Under the pieces are notes generated by a model. That model did no database searches and was not told the origin of the DNA. It was given only the letters and a program-made list of their open reading frames with translations. From Candidatus Sphingomonas excrementigallinarum (lineage in GTDB: Bacteria; Pseudomonadota; Alphaproteobacteria; Sphingomonadales; Sphingomonadaceae): a DNA stretch of 64,000 nt. The position numbers and the translations under genes are program-made. Below, piece after piece: positions 1 to 8,936 of this stretch. How positions within the stretch are numbered: the first letter of the stretch is position 1; every line of letters starts with the position of its first letter. The stretch is taken from contig DXIH01000030.1 in the NCBI GenBank assembly GCA_019112965.1, forward strand, positions 1 through 64,000, in the 5' to 3' direction.

Positions 1-110
1 CCCCTCCCCTTCAGGGGAGGGGGCGGGGGGTGGGGCGCTTCCTCAGGCGTAATGCTTGTGGTTAGGCCCCACCCCAACCCCTCCCCTGGAGGGGAGGGGC
101 TAGGCTTGGA
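1..110. repeat. Palindromic CCCCTCCCC/GGGGAGGGG repeats downstream of sdhE
   Basis: Two short inverted repeats, at about 1-27 and 75-103, pair CCCCTCCCC with GGGGAGGGG around a loop of a few bases. The same kind of unit recurs at 26474-26567, 41890-42090 and 55558-55592. No coding potential is evident here. It lies past the 3' end of sdhE, the usual place for such elements in this window. Confidence 0.6.
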
Positions 111-162
111 TCACATCTCAGTGATCCTGCATCCATGGGCTGAACGTCCGTAGCCTTATAAA

Positions 163-429
163 TTACCGGGCGATCGGCACGAAATTCAGCGCGCGCATCC
201 GCTGCATCACCGGGCCGTCCCACTCCGGCGGGCAGGGCTGGGTGCCGATGGCCCAGGCCATGATGTCGACATCCTGCTCTTCCAGCAGCGCCTCGAACCA
301 GTCGAGTTCTTGCGGGCTGAGCGTTTCGTGATGCGCGTCGAAAAAGCCGCCGATCATCAGATCGGCTTCCTTGGTGCCGCGATGCCATGCGCGGAAGCGA
401 AGGCGCTTGATACGGGTTTCGTGGTCCAT
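163..429 (-). CDS. sdhE: FAD assembly factor SdhE (succinate dehydrogenase assembly factor 2 family)
   Basis: Predicted cytosolic factor that helps attach FAD covalently to the SdhA subunit of succinate dehydrogenase (SdhE/SDHAF2, formerly DUF339/YgfY). The 88-residue product has the family signature near its N terminus, a basic run followed by RFRAWHRGTKEADLM, and an acidic second half containing LLEEQDVDIMAW. The ATG at 429 is preferred over an in-frame start at 498, because the family begins just before the basic run and the longer form would run into the space used by recG. It is divergent from recG with a gap of about 75 bp. Length and motif both fit the family; no experimental role can be read from the sequence. 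Confidence 0.88.
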   Translation of the reverse strand: MDHETRIKRLRFRAWHRGTKEADLMIGGFFDAHHETLSPQELDWFEALLEEQDVDIMAWAIGTQPCPPEWDGPVMQRMRALNFVPIAR

Positions 430-504
430 GGGGCTCCGATCGGACGAGATTGCGCACATGCTCTGGCGACATGCGGCGGGAAGGCTATACAGACCCATCT
501 AGTC

Positions 505-2559
505 ATGCGTCCCGATATCCTCAATCCGCTGTTCGCCGAGGTCACGTCGCTGAAAGGCGTCGGGCCCGGCCTTGCCAAGCCGCTCGAACGCCTGCGCATC
601 GGTCGCGTGGTCGATGTCGCCTTCCACCTGCCGACCGGCCATATCGATCGGTTCCCGCGCGACGAACTGATGATGGCCGATGCGGGGCGGGTGATTTCGA
701 TTTCGCTGACCGTGAAGGAGCACCGCGTCTCGTCGTCGCCGCGCGGCCCGACGCGGGTGCGGGCCGAGGATGCGGCGGGGAACAGCGTCGCGCTCGTCTA
801 TTTCGGCGGCAATTCGGGTTGGGTGAAGAAGCTGCTGCCGATCGGCGAGACCAAGATCGTCTCGGGTCGGCTCGACCTGTACGGCCAGGATTTGCAGATC
901 GTGCACCCCGATCTGGGGGAGAGCACGGAGGATTTCCGTGAGCGCGAGGCCATCTATCCGCTGTCGGAGGGGATCACCTCGCGGCGGTTGGGGGCACTGG
1001 CGGGGCAGGCGGTGGAGCGTTCGCCCGAACTGCCCGAATGGATCGAGCCGGGGCTGAAGGCACAGCGCGGCTGGCCCGACTGGAAGGACGCACTCGCCCG
1101 CATCCATGCCGATCCGGCGGACGCCAAGGCGCGCGAACGGCTGGGCTATGACGAGGTGTTCGCCAACCAGCTGGCGATGACGCTGGTGCGTGCCGATACT
1201 CGCAAGCGGCGCGGCCGGGCGTTACACGGCGACGGGCGCTTAAGGGACATGCTCAAGCTGCCCTATACGCTGACCGGCGCGCAGAGCCGTACGGTGCGCG
1301 AGATCGAGGGCGATCTGGCGCAGGACGCGCCGATGCTGCGGCTGCTTCAGGGCGATGTGGGTGCGGGCAAGACTTTGGTGGCGGCGATGGCGATGCTGAT
1401 CGCGGTCGAGGCGGGGGCGCAAGCAGCGATGCTGGCCCCGACCGAAATCCTCGCGCGCCAGCATTATGAGACGCTGCGGAAAACGCTCGCCGGGCTGCCG
1501 CTTGAGATCGCGGTGCTGACCGGCCGCGACAAGGGCAAGGCGCGCGAGGCCACGTTGATGGCGCTGGCGGCGGGGGAGATCGACATCCTCGTCGGCACCC
1601 ATGCGATCTTCCAGGACACCGTGACCTATCGCGACCTCGCGCTGGTGGTGGTGGACGAACAGCACCGCTTCGGCGTGGCGCAGCGGATGATGCTGTCCGC
1701 CAAGGGCAAGGCCCCGCCGCATCTCCTCGCCATGACCGCGACGCCGATCCCGCGCACCCTGACGCTGGCCAATTACGGCGAGATGGATGTCAGCCGCCTG
1801 GACGAGATGCCGCCCGGCCGCCAGCCGATCGAGACGCGCGTGGTGTCCGAGGACCGTCTGGACGAGGTGGTGAACGCGCTGGGCCGCCATTTGTCGGATG
1901 GGGGGCAGGCCTATTGGGTGTGTCCGCTGGTCGAGGAGAGCGAGAAGTCCGACCTCGCCGCCGCCGAGATGCGGGCCGAAACCCTGCGTGCCCGCTTCGG
2001 GGATCGCGTGGGGCTGGTCCACGGCAAGATGAAGCCAGCCGAGAAGGACGCCGTGATGGAAGCCTTTGCGGGCGGGCGGCTGGGCGTGCTGGTCGCGACG
2101 ACGGTGATCGAGGTCGGGGTGGACGTCCCCAACGCGACGCTGATCGTGATCGAGCATGCCGATCGTTTCGGGCTGGCGCAGCTGCACCAGTTGCGTGGGC
2201 GTGTCGGGCGGGGCGGGGGGCTGTCGCGGTGTCTGTTGCTGCGCGGCTCGCACCTGTCGGAGACATCGCGGGCACGACTCGCCCTGATGCGCGAGACCAA
2301 TGACGGCTTCCGTATCGCCGAGGAGGATTTGCGGCTGCGCGGGGCGGGCGAATTGCTCGGCACGCGGCAATCGGGCGAGATGGCGTTCCGGCTCGCCACG
2401 CCCGAGAATATGGCCGACCTGATGCAATGCGCGCAGGATGATGCGCGGCTGCTGATCGACCGCGACGGCGGGTTGGAGGCGCCGCGCGGGGCTGCGGCGC
2501 GGACGGCGCTGTATCTCTTCGAGCGGGATGCCGGGGTGGCGCTGCTTCGATCGGGCTGA
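505..2559 (+). CDS. recG: ATP-dependent DNA helicase RecG
   Basis: Branch-migrating helicase that remodels stalled forks and recombination intermediates. At 684 residues it has normal family length. The first 200 residues hold the wedge/OB domain, beginning with a helix-hairpin-like GVGPGLAKPLERL segment. Superfamily 2 motifs follow: Walker A GDVGAGKT near residue 282, DEQH near 382, TATPIPRT near 412, and the C-terminal TTVIEVGVDVPNA and QLRGRVGRG motifs typical of RecG/Mfd. The ATG at 505 was chosen because the RecG fold starts there; the frame is open back to 310, but that stretch is antisense to sdhE. The transporter gene starts 31 bp downstream on the same strand. Confidence 0.96.
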   Translation: MRPDILNPLFAEVTSLKGVGPGLAKPLERLRIGRVVDVAFHLPTGHIDRFPRDELMMADAGRVISISLTVKEHRVSSSPRGPTRVRAEDAAGNSVALVYFGGNSGWVKKLLPIGETKIVSGRLDLYGQDLQIVHPDLGESTEDFREREAIYPLSEGITSRRLGALAGQAVERSPELPEWIEPGLKAQRGWPDWKDALARIHADPADAKARERLGYDEVFANQLAMTLVRADTRKRRGRALHGDGRLRDMLKLPYTLTGAQSRTVREIEGDLAQDAPMLRLLQGDVGAGKTLVAAMAMLIAVEAGAQAAMLAPTEILARQHYETLRKTLAGLPLEIAVLTGRDKGKAREATLMALAAGEIDILVGTHAIFQDTVTYRDLALVVVDEQHRFGVAQRMMLSAKGKAPPHLLAMTATPIPRTLTLANYGEMDVSRLDEMPPGRQPIETRVVSEDRLDEVVNALGRHLSDGGQAYWVCPLVEESEKSDLAAAEMRAETLRARFGDRVGLVHGKMKPAEKDAVMEAFAGGRLGVLVATTVIEVGVDVPNATLIVIEHADRFGLAQLHQLRGRVGRGGGLSRCLLLRGSHLSETSRARLALMRETNDGFRIAEEDLRLRGAGELLGTRQSGEMAFRLATPENMADLMQCAQDDARLLIDRDGGLEAPRGAAARTALYLFERDAGVALLRSG

Positions 2560-2590
2560 ACGAAGCGGCGCGCATGGCGTTGAGGCGCGC

Positions 2591-3031
2591 ATGACTGCCA
2601 TCTTTCCGCTGATCCTCGTCCTCGTCGCCGGTATCGGTCTGGCGATCCAGCCGCCGACCAATGCCGCCCTCGCCAAGGCGTCGGGCTCGGTGGTGCTGGC
2701 GGCGCTGACCTCGTTCCTGATCGGCACGATCGTGCTGGCGGTGGCCTGGGCGGCGATCGACCGGACCAGCCCGGCGGCGTTGAAGAGCGCGCCCGGCTGG
2801 GCGTGGTTGGGCGGCTTTTATGGTGCGGGGTTCGTGGCGGTGCTGGCTTATGCCGCGCCGCGCTTGGGGGTGTCGGTCGCGCTGACCGCCGCCATCGCCA
2901 GCCAGCTGGTCGCGGCGATGATCGTCGATCATTTCGGGCTGTTCGGGGTGCGGGTGGAGCCGGTGACGCTGGGCAAGGTCGTCGGCGTCGCGCTGGTCAT
3001 CGCGGGCGCGGTGGTCGTGCGGCGGGGGTGA
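2591..3031 (+). CDS. DMT superfamily small transporter, YdcZ (DUF606) type
   Basis: A 146-residue membrane protein with about five hydrophobic helices and the PPTNAALAK motif in the first loop. This fits the YdcZ/DUF606 branch of the drug/metabolite transporter superfamily, whose members are about 150 residues and thought to pair. The GAGFVAVLAYAAPRLG segment in the middle and the C-terminal GKVVGVALVIAGAVVVRR helix are both family-like. The ATG at 2591 opens directly into the first membrane helix; a longer in-frame start at 2528 overlaps recG and is rejected. The substrate is unknown. It follows recG at short distance and may be co-transcribed. Confidence 0.8.
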   Translation: MTAIFPLILVLVAGIGLAIQPPTNAALAKASGSVVLAALTSFLIGTIVLAVAWAAIDRTSPAALKSAPGWAWLGGFYGAGFVAVLAYAAPRLGVSVALTAAIASQLVAAMIVDHFGLFGVRVEPVTLGKVVGVALVIAGAVVVRRG

Positions 3032-3056
3032 ATTGAGAACGTGCCTGTCAATCAAG

Positions 3057-3247
3057 CCGTACCCCGGCGGAGGCCGGGGTCCAGTTGCTTTACGGTGTAT
3101 TGGGGGAAACGATGCCTCCCACGCACCCTTATCGCGCTTCGTTGACTTGGTAGAAACTGGGCCTCGGCCTTCGCCGGGCAACAGAAGGTTAGAAGGGTGT
3201 TCCTTCCAACCTCCGTTCCGCCTGAGCGAAGTCGAAGGCCAAGGGAA
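3057..3247. repeat. Composite palindromic repeat (family B pair followed by family A half)
   Basis: Between the transporter gene and the end of tyrS. A family B left arm (CCCCGGCGGAGGCCGGGG, near 3061-3078) is matched by an inverted right arm (about 3155-3182, CTCGGCCTTCGCCGGG), with about 75 bp between. A family A half follows at 3213-3247, with core CCTGAGCGAAGTCGAAGGCC. The B element shares both arms and an internal CCTCCCACGCA segment with the one at 16556-16716. Confidence 0.7.
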
Positions 3248-4474
3248 TCACCCCGCCGTCAGCAATCCGTGGTTCTTCTTGCCCGACGACACCTTCACCG
3301 GCTCCCCGCCGATGGTGATGACGGCATTCTCATCCGACACCTTCTCGCCATCCACGCGCGCGCCGCCGCCCGCAATCAGCCGCCGCGCCTCGCCCTTGGA
3401 CTTGGCGAAGCCCAGCCCGATCAGCGCGTCGACGATCGAAACCGATCCGCCCTCCACCGTGAAGCTCGGCAAGGCGGCACCCGCAGCCCCTTCCTCGAAG
3501 GTCCGGCGTGCGGTTTCCGCCGCCTCGTCCGCCGCCGCGCGGCCCCGGCACATGGCGGTCGCTTCATTGGCGAGGATCTTCTTGGCCTCGTTGATCTCCG
3601 CGCCTTCCAGCGTTTCGAGACGCGCGATCTCATCCAGCGGCAGGTCGGTGAACAGCCGCAGGAAGCGGCCGACATCACGGTCGTCGGTGTTGCGCCAGAA
3701 CTGCCAGTAATCGAAATGCGGCAGCTGGTCCTCGTGCAGCCAGACCGCGCCCGCCATGGTCTTGCCCATCTTGCCGCCGTCCGCCGTGGTGATGAGCGGG
3801 GTGGTCACGCCGAACACCTCGGTGCCGTCCATGCGGCGGGCGAGTTCGATGCCGTTGACGATATTGCCCCACTGGTCCGACCCGCCCATCTGCAACCGGC
3901 AGCCATGACGCTGCGCCAGTTCGCGAAAGTCATAGGCCTGGAGGATCATATAGTTGAATTCGAGGAAGCTGAGCGACTGCTCGCGGTCGAGGCGCAGCTT
4001 CACGGAATCGAACGACAGCATCCGGTTGACCGAAAAATGCTGCCCGACCTCGCGCAGGAAGGGGATATATTCCAGCTTGTCGAGCCAGTCGGCATTGTCG
4101 ACCATCACGGCATCGGTGGGGCCGTCGCCGAAGGTCAGGAAACGCTCGAAGATACGCTTGATCGAGGCGACATTGGCCTTGATCCCGTCCTCGCCCAGCA
4201 GCTTTCGTGCCTCGTCCTTGAAGCTGGGGTCGCCGATCTTGCCGGTGCCGCCGCCCATCAGGACGATCGGCTTGTGGCCGGTCTGCTGCATCCGGCGCAG
4301 CAGCATGATCTGCACCAGGCTGCCGACGTGCAGTGACGGCGCGGTGGGATCGAAGCCGATATAGCCGGGCACCACGCCGCTTGTGGCCAGACGGTCCAGC
4401 GCGGCGCCGTCCGTCATCTGGTGGACGTAACCCCGTTCATCCAGGGTGCGAAGCAGATCGGAAGTGTATGCCAT
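3248..4474 (-). CDS. tyrS: Tyrosyl-tRNA synthetase
   Basis: Charges tRNA-Tyr with tyrosine in the cytosol. The 408-residue product has class I signatures: HVGS (HIGH-like) near residue 50 within [14 protein letters not shown], tyrosine-pocket sequences [20 protein letters not shown], and KMGKT (KMSKS-like) near residue 236. The C-terminal 60 residues form an S4-type RNA-binding domain ([18 protein letters not shown]). Length and order match TyrZ/TyrS of proteobacteria. It is separated from its neighbours by repeats on its 3' side and about 90 bp on its 5' side, and is probably monocistronic. Confidence 0.97.
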   Translation of the reverse strand: MAYTSDLLRTLDERGYVHQMTDGAALDRLATSGVVPGYIGFDPTAPSLHVGSLVQIMLLRRMQQTGHKPIVLMGGGTGKIGDPSFKDEARKLLGEDGIKANVASIKRIFERFLTFGDGPTDAVMVDNADWLDKLEYIPFLREVGQHFSVNRMLSFDSVKLRLDREQSLSFLEFNYMILQAYDFRELAQRHGCRLQMGGSDQWGNIVNGIELARRMDGTEVFGVTTPLITTADGGKMGKTMAGAVWLHEDQLPHFDYWQFWRNTDDRDVGRFLRLFTDLPLDEIARLETLEGAEINEAKKILANEATAMCRGRAAADEAAETARRTFEEGAAGAALPSFTVEGGSVSIVDALIGLGFAKSKGEARRLIAGGGARVDGEKVSDENAVITIGGEPVKVSSGKKNHGLLTAG

Positions 4475-4565
4475 GATGGCGGCTCGTTACACCGCCGATC
4501 CGCGTTCGTCACCCTCCACCGACAGAGAAGGGGCACGGGTCCAAGACCCGCACCCCGATCTCCTA

Positions 4566-4970
4566 TCAGCGGCAGAGCGTCCGACCATTTTCCCGGACAT
4601 AATTGCAGGGGCGATAGCCCGAGCCGCGGCCGGTATAGTTGGTATAGTCGCCCTGCGAGCGCGGATCGACATAGCCGGGGGTACGACGCGCGCGGTCATA
4701 TTCACGGGCGACGCGCGCCTCGCGCCGGGCACGCCAGTTGTCGCCGCGCCAGCCGCGATCGTCACGCCAGCCCCGGCCGTTCTGCCAGCCGCGGCGTTCG
4801 CCCCGCCAGTCGCCGCGATCACCGCGCCAGTCCCCCCGGTCTCGGTCGTAGCGAGGACCGTCATCGCGCCAGGACTGTGCCTCTACGCTGGAGACCGGCA
4901 GGGCGGTCGCGGCAGCGACGCCTGCCACCGAAAGGCCGATTGCGGCCAGAGCATGAAACATCTTCTTCAT
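4566..4970 (-). CDS. Secreted basic hypothetical protein with RGDWRG repeats
   Basis: A 134-residue protein with a clear signal peptide (MKKMFHALAAIGLSVAG... with a likely cut after SVEA). The mature part is dominated by Arg, Asp, Gly and Trp, with tandem RGDWRGDRGDWRGERRGW-type units at about residues 45-80. The C-terminal piece, YRPCNYVRENGRTLCR, has two cysteines that could form a disulfide. Related repeats occur in secreted proteins of sphingomonads annotated only as hypothetical, so no function is assigned. A GGAAC-N17-GTT element at 5010-5034 is placed to act as an EcfG-type general stress promoter, about 40 bp before the start. Confidence 0.75.
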   Translation of the reverse strand: MKKMFHALAAIGLSVAGVAAATALPVSSVEAQSWRDDGPRYDRDRGDWRGDRGDWRGERRGWQNGRGWRDDRGWRGDNWRARREARVAREYDRARRTPGYVDPRSQGDYTNYTGRGSGYRPCNYVRENGRTLCR

Positions 4971-5009
4971 ACGCCAACTCCCAGGGGCAACGGCCCCGTG
5001 TTCGTTTTC

Positions 5010-5034
5010 AACCTATGACAGGTCGTGGCGTTCC
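5010..5034 (-). promoter_or_regulatory. Candidate EcfG (general stress sigma) promoter
   Basis: On the minus strand the sequence reads GGAAC, 17 bases, GTT, matching the alphaproteobacterial EcfG consensus GGAAC-N16/17-CGTT apart from G instead of C before GTT. It lies about 40 bp upstream of the secreted protein that starts at 4970. Confidence 0.45.
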
Positions 5035-5038
5035 GAAT

Positions 5039-5067
5039 CCTGAACCGTCCGTTAGGCGGCGTTCAGA
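5039..5067. repeat. Hairpin CTGAAC...GTTCAG
   Basis: Inverted repeat with arms CTGAACCGTCC and GGCGGCGTTCAG, not perfectly matched, between the NlpD-like gene and the secreted-protein gene. There is no T-tract on the strand that would terminate the upstream minus-strand gene. The role is unclear. Confidence 0.35.
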
Positions 5068-5080
5068 AAGCGAAGTTCCT

Positions 5081-6331
5081 TTATGGCTTCGGCAGCTGGC
5101 TGAGCGGGTCGACGGGCGTGCGGCCACGACGCAGCTCGAAATGCAATTCGGGCCGGTCGGCGAAGCCGGTCTGGCCGGATAGCGCCAGCGTCTGCCCGCG
5201 CTTCACGCTCTGCCCGCGCTGGACCATCAGCTTGGAGGCATGGCCATAGACGCTGGTCCAGCCATCGCCATGCTTGACGATGACCAGCCCGCCCAGCGCC
5301 GCGATACCGTCGCCGACATAGGCGACGACGCCGTCGGCGGTCGCCTTGATCGGCGTGCCGACCGGCACCGCGATCTTGATCCCGTCGTTCCGCTCTCCGC
5401 TGGAGCCGTTGCCGAACCGCTTCACAACGCGGCCGTCGACCGGCCAGGCAAAGCCCGAGCGCAGCCGGGCGGGGGCGGCCACCACGGCGGTCGGCGGCAG
5501 GACGCGGCGCGGCGTCGCGCTGGGCTTGGCGGGCTCCTGGTTGCTGGCCAGCGCAGGCTCGCCGCCGGTCAGGATGTCATCGACGTCGAGCTTGAAGGCT
5601 GCGGCCCGCTCGGCGGCGCTGCTTAGTGGTGTCGTGCCCGCGACCGTGCCGGGGATCAGGATGCGTTGTCCGGCGCGAAGGACATAGGGTTCGGTAAGGG
5701 CGTTGGCGTCGACGATGCGTGACCAGGACACGCCATAGGCCCGCGCGATGGCGATGCCGCTCTCGCCCGAACGGACGAGGTGATAGCGGCCGCCGGGAAT
5801 GGTCAGGCGCTGGCCCGCCCGGATCATGAAGGGCGCGGTCAAGGCGTTGGCGCGCGCAATGACTTCCGAGCCCGAACCCGTTCGATCGGCCACGGCACGC
5901 AGCGTGTCGCCGGGTTTCACGACATAGACGCTGTCCGCAATCTCCTGCGCATCGGGGGTGACGGAGCGTGTTTCCCAGGACGGGCGCGGCGCGGGCAGCG
6001 CGGCGACGGGCTGACTCGGCTTGGGAAAGGGTAGGGATTGCTGCGCCCCGGCGGGCGGCGTCAGCGGCGTGCGCTGGCTGAGGCGCGGGGCGGTTGCGGG
6101 CACCGATCGCCGAATGGCGGGCCGCCCCGCGCCGGTTCGGGGCGCGGGGGGCACGGGCGCAGGCCGGGTGACCGGGGCGGGGGGGACAGGCGCGTTGTAA
6201 ACCGGGACAGGCGGGGGCGCGATCGGCTCGGCGGCGCGCATCGGTGGCTCCATGTTCGGGATGCAGCCGGACAGCAACAGCCCCGCGCCGATGATTCGCC
6301 CGATGGCGTCCGATGTCCGTTTCAACCCCAC
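5081..6331 (-). CDS. LysM-M23 lipoprotein, NlpD-like amidase activator
   Basis: A 416-residue envelope protein with an N-terminal lipobox (LLLSGC, about residues 18-23), a Pro/Ala-rich linker, two LysM domains (about 133-175 and 181-225, each ending in RAGQRL/ILIPG) and a C-terminal M23/LytM domain from about 300. The LytM domain is degenerate: the first metal-binding position reads NDGIKIA rather than HxGxD, and the last motif is PELHFEL rather than HLHFE. This matches E. coli NlpD, which activates the amidase AmiC instead of cutting peptidoglycan. It lies 18 bp downstream of surE in a serS-surE block, the classic nlpD neighbourhood. Confidence 0.88.
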   Translation of the reverse strand: MGLKRTSDAIGRIIGAGLLLSGCIPNMEPPMRAAEPIAPPPVPVYNAPVPPAPVTRPAPVPPAPRTGAGRPAIRRSVPATAPRLSQRTPLTPPAGAQQSLPFPKPSQPVAALPAPRPSWETRSVTPDAQEIADSVYVVKPGDTLRAVADRTGSGSEVIARANALTAPFMIRAGQRLTIPGGRYHLVRSGESGIAIARAYGVSWSRIVDANALTEPYVLRAGQRILIPGTVAGTTPLSSAAERAAAFKLDVDDILTGGEPALASNQEPAKPSATPRRVLPPTAVVAAPARLRSGFAWPVDGRVVKRFGNGSSGERNDGIKIAVPVGTPIKATADGVVAYVGDGIAALGGLVIVKHGDGWTSVYGHASKLMVQRGQSVKRGQTLALSGQTGFADRPELHFELRRGRTPVDPLSQLPKP

Positions 6332-6349
6332 GTCCCCTCAAGAACCCGT

Positions 6350-7114
6350 TCAGCGATAGGCTTCGTTAAGCATAACGAAGGAGGGTTCATGCGTCAGGTC
6401 GAGTTGCAAAGGCGTTACCGCGATATGATCGGCGGCGATGGCGTCGAGATCGCTGTCCGCGCCGGGCTGATGCGGCAGGCGACCGAGCGCCAGCCAGTAA
6501 TAATCATAGCCGCGCGGATCGGCGCGCTTCTCGAACCGTGCCCGGCCATAGTCGCGCAGGCCCTGGCGCGCGATGCGGATGCCCTTCACAGCCTCCGGCG
6601 CCACCGGTGGGAAGTTGATGTTGACCAGCGTACGGGGCGCAAAATCCCGTTCGAGCAGCGGACGCAGCACCCGCTCGCCCCAGGCCTCGGCGGTGGCGAA
6701 GGACACCTGGTCGGCCACTCCCTGCGTCGGATAACGCTGGCTGAGCGCGATCGAACGGATGCCCGCCAGCGCGCCCTCCATCGCGGCCGCAACCGTGCCC
6801 GAATAGAGCACGTCCTCGCCCAGATTGGCGCCGCGATTGACGCCCGACAGGATCAGGTCGGGTTTATAGTCCGCCATCACCTCGCCCAGCGCCATCAGCA
6901 CCGAATCGGTCGGCGTGCCCGTCACCGCGAAACGCCGCTCACCAAATTGCCGCAGCCGCATCGGCCGGGTCAGGGTCAGCGAACGGCTGGTCCCCGACTG
7001 GTCCTCGGCGGGCGCGACGATCCAGACATCGTCCGACAGCGTCGCCGCGATCCGCTCGAGCGCGGCCAGGCCGGGCGCGTGATAGCCGTCGTCATTGGTC
7101 AGGAGGATGCGCAT
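6350..7114 (-). CDS. surE: 5'/3'-nucleotidase SurE
   Basis: Metal-dependent nucleoside monophosphatase linked to stationary-phase survival. The 254-residue product starts [15 protein letters not shown], with the paired aspartates that bind the divalent metal, and has the second family motif LILSGVNRGANLGEDVLYSG near residues 85-105. The ATG overlaps the TGA of serS by one base (TGATG), so the two are probably translationally coupled. The NlpD-like gene follows 18 bp downstream. A pcm gene, often in this cluster, is absent. Confidence 0.95.
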   Translation of the reverse strand: MRILLTNDDGYHAPGLAALERIAATLSDDVWIVAPAEDQSGTSRSLTLTRPMRLRQFGERRFAVTGTPTDSVLMALGEVMADYKPDLILSGVNRGANLGEDVLYSGTVAAAMEGALAGIRSIALSQRYPTQGVADQVSFATAEAWGERVLRPLLERDFAPRTLVNINFPPVAPEAVKGIRIARQGLRDYGRARFEKRADPRGYDYYWLALGRLPHQPGADSDLDAIAADHIAVTPLQLDLTHEPSFVMLNEAYR

Positions 7115-8391
7115 CAGCGCGGCTCCAGCACCGCCTGTCCGCCCAGATAGGGGCGCAGCACCTCGGGCACGACGACCGAGCCGTCTGCCTGCTGGTAATT
7201 CTCGATCACCGCGACCAAAGTACGGCCGACCGCCAGCCCCGAACCGTTGAGCGTATGGACGAAGCGCGTGCCCTTGCTCTCGGCGGGGCGATAGCGCGCC
7301 ATCATCCGCCGCGCCTGGAAATCGGTGCAGGTCGAGCAGGACGAAATCTCGCGATAGCGCGCCTGTCCGGGCAGCCAGACCTCCAAGTCATAAGTGCGCG
7401 CCGCGGAGAAGCCCATGTCGCCGGTGCACAACAGCATCCGGCGATAGGGCAGGCCCAGCGCCTCCAGCACGCCCTCGGCGCACGCCGTCATCCGCTCATG
7501 CTCGGCATCCGACTGGTCGGGGGTGGTGATCGACACCATCTCGACCTTATCGAACTGGTGCTGGCGGATCAGGCCGCGCGTATCACGCCCGGCCGCACCC
7601 GCTTCCGAGCGGAAACAGGGGGTGAGGGCGGTGAAGCGCAGCGGCAGCTCCGCCTCGCTCAGGATCGCCTCGCGCACGATGTTGGTCAGCGAGACTTCCG
7701 CCGTCGGGATCAGCCAGCGCCCGTCCGTGGTGCGGAACAGGTCCTCGGCGAATTTGGGCAACTGGCCGGTGCCGAACGCCGCCTCGTCGCGGACCAGCAG
7801 CGGGGGCTGCACCAGCTCGAAGCCGTTTTCCTCGGTCATCCGGTCGAGCATGAACTGGCCGAGCGCCCGTGACAGCCGCGCCATGGGACCACGCAGCAAG
7901 GTGAAGCGCGCACCCGACAATGCGACGCCGGTTTCGAAGTCCATGCCCAGCGCGGGCGCGATGGCGTCATGCTCGCGAGCCTCGAACGCAAAGGTCGCAG
8001 GCTCACCCTTTTGGTGGACCAGCGCATTGTCATTCTCGTCCGCGCCCTGCGGCACATCGGCGGCGGGCAGGTTCGGAATGGCGGCGAGCGCGGTGTTCAG
8101 TTCGGCCTCGACTGCGCGTTCCTGTTCCTCCAACTCGGGGAGCTTCGCCTTCAGCGTGGCGACCTCGTCCATCAGGGATTGGGCGCGCACCTCGTCCTTG
8201 GCCGCCTTGGCCTGGCCGATCTGCTTAGACAGGTCGTTGCGGCGCGTCTGCGCGTCCTGCGCCTCGGCGATGATCGCGCGGCGGCGTTCGTCGATCGCGA
8301 TCAGCGTGTCGGCCTGAGGTTCGGCGCCCCGCTTGGCAAGAGCGGCGTCGAAGGCGGCGGGGTCGTCCCGGATGAGGCGAATGTCGTGCAT
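7114..8391 (-). CDS. serS: Seryl-tRNA synthetase
   Basis: Class II synthetase that charges tRNA-Ser. The 425-residue product has the N-terminal antiparallel coiled coil that contacts the tRNA long arm (about residues 25-105, rich in Ala, Glu, Lys and Arg), then motif 2 ([20 protein letters not shown], about 265-285) and motif 3 ([18 protein letters not shown], about 380-400). It is first in the serS-surE-nlpD-like operon. An upstream gap of about 90 bp is shared with the divergent host attachment protein gene. Confidence 0.97.
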   Translation of the reverse strand: MHDIRLIRDDPAAFDAALAKRGAEPQADTLIAIDERRRAIIAEAQDAQTRRNDLSKQIGQAKAAKDEVRAQSLMDEVATLKAKLPELEEQERAVEAELNTALAAIPNLPAADVPQGADENDNALVHQKGEPATFAFEAREHDAIAPALGMDFETGVALSGARFTLLRGPMARLSRALGQFMLDRMTEENGFELVQPPLLVRDEAAFGTGQLPKFAEDLFRTTDGRWLIPTAEVSLTNIVREAILSEAELPLRFTALTPCFRSEAGAAGRDTRGLIRQHQFDKVEMVSITTPDQSDAEHERMTACAEGVLEALGLPYRRMLLCTGDMGFSAARTYDLEVWLPGQARYREISSCSTCTDFQARRMMARYRPAESKGTRFVHTLNGSGLAVGRTLVAVIENYQQADGSVVVPEVLRPYLGGQAVLEPR

Positions 8392-8480
8392 GGGGCCGAG
8401 GCTATGGCCTTCGCTCCGCCGTCACGCAACCCGTGGCGAAATGCCCGCGTTATCTCCGGGCAAACATAAGGAGAAACGCG

Positions 8481-8912
8481 ATGCAGGTGCCGCATAACAG
8501 CTTCGTGCTGGTCGTCGATGGCCGCAAGAGCCTGTTCTTTCGGAACGACGGGGATGCCGAATATCCCAATCTGATCGTCGAACAGGCGGTGGAGCATCCC
8601 AATCCGGCCGATCACGACCAGAAGACCGACCGCGCGGGCCAGGCCTCCTCGACCACCGGCGGCACGATGGGCGAAACCGACTTTCACCAGCAGGAAGAGG
8701 ATCGCTTCGCGGCCGAAACCGCCGAGATGCTCAAGCGCCGCGCGCTGGCGAACGAGTATGAGGCGCTAATCGTCGTCGCACCGCCCAAGACGCTGGGCGA
8801 ATTGCGCAAGCACTATCACAAGGCGGTCGAGGACCGTCTGGTTGGCGAACTGGCCAAGGACCTGACCGGGCATCCGGTGCCCGAGATCGAGGCCGCTTTG
8901 CAAAAGGCGTAA
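8481..8912 (+). CDS. Host attachment family protein (baeRF-type)
   Basis: A 143-residue cytosolic protein of the family first named from an Agrobacterium plant-attachment gene and now grouped with the baeRF (bacterial/archaeal eRF1-like) domains. Visible markers are the opening VPHNSFVLVVDGRKSLFFRN, the central RFAAETAEMLKRRALANEYE helix and the LIVVAPPKTLGELRKHY strand-loop. A good ribosome site, AAGGAG, lies 8 bases before the ATG at 8481, which rules out the longer in-frame start at 8433. The name does not establish a role in attachment; a ribosome- or RNA-related function is equally possible. Confidence 0.85.
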   Translation: MQVPHNSFVLVVDGRKSLFFRNDGDAEYPNLIVEQAVEHPNPADHDQKTDRAGQASSTTGGTMGETDFHQQEEDRFAAETAEMLKRRALANEYEALIVVAPPKTLGELRKHYHKAVEDRLVGELAKDLTGHPVPEIEAALQKA

Positions 8913-8936
8913 AAGCCGCTCGCTGGCGGCGGCGGG

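Noticed and set aside
1240..3181. Large minus-strand open frames opposite recG and the transporter gene
   Set aside because: Antisense to recG and the transporter with no motifs of their own.
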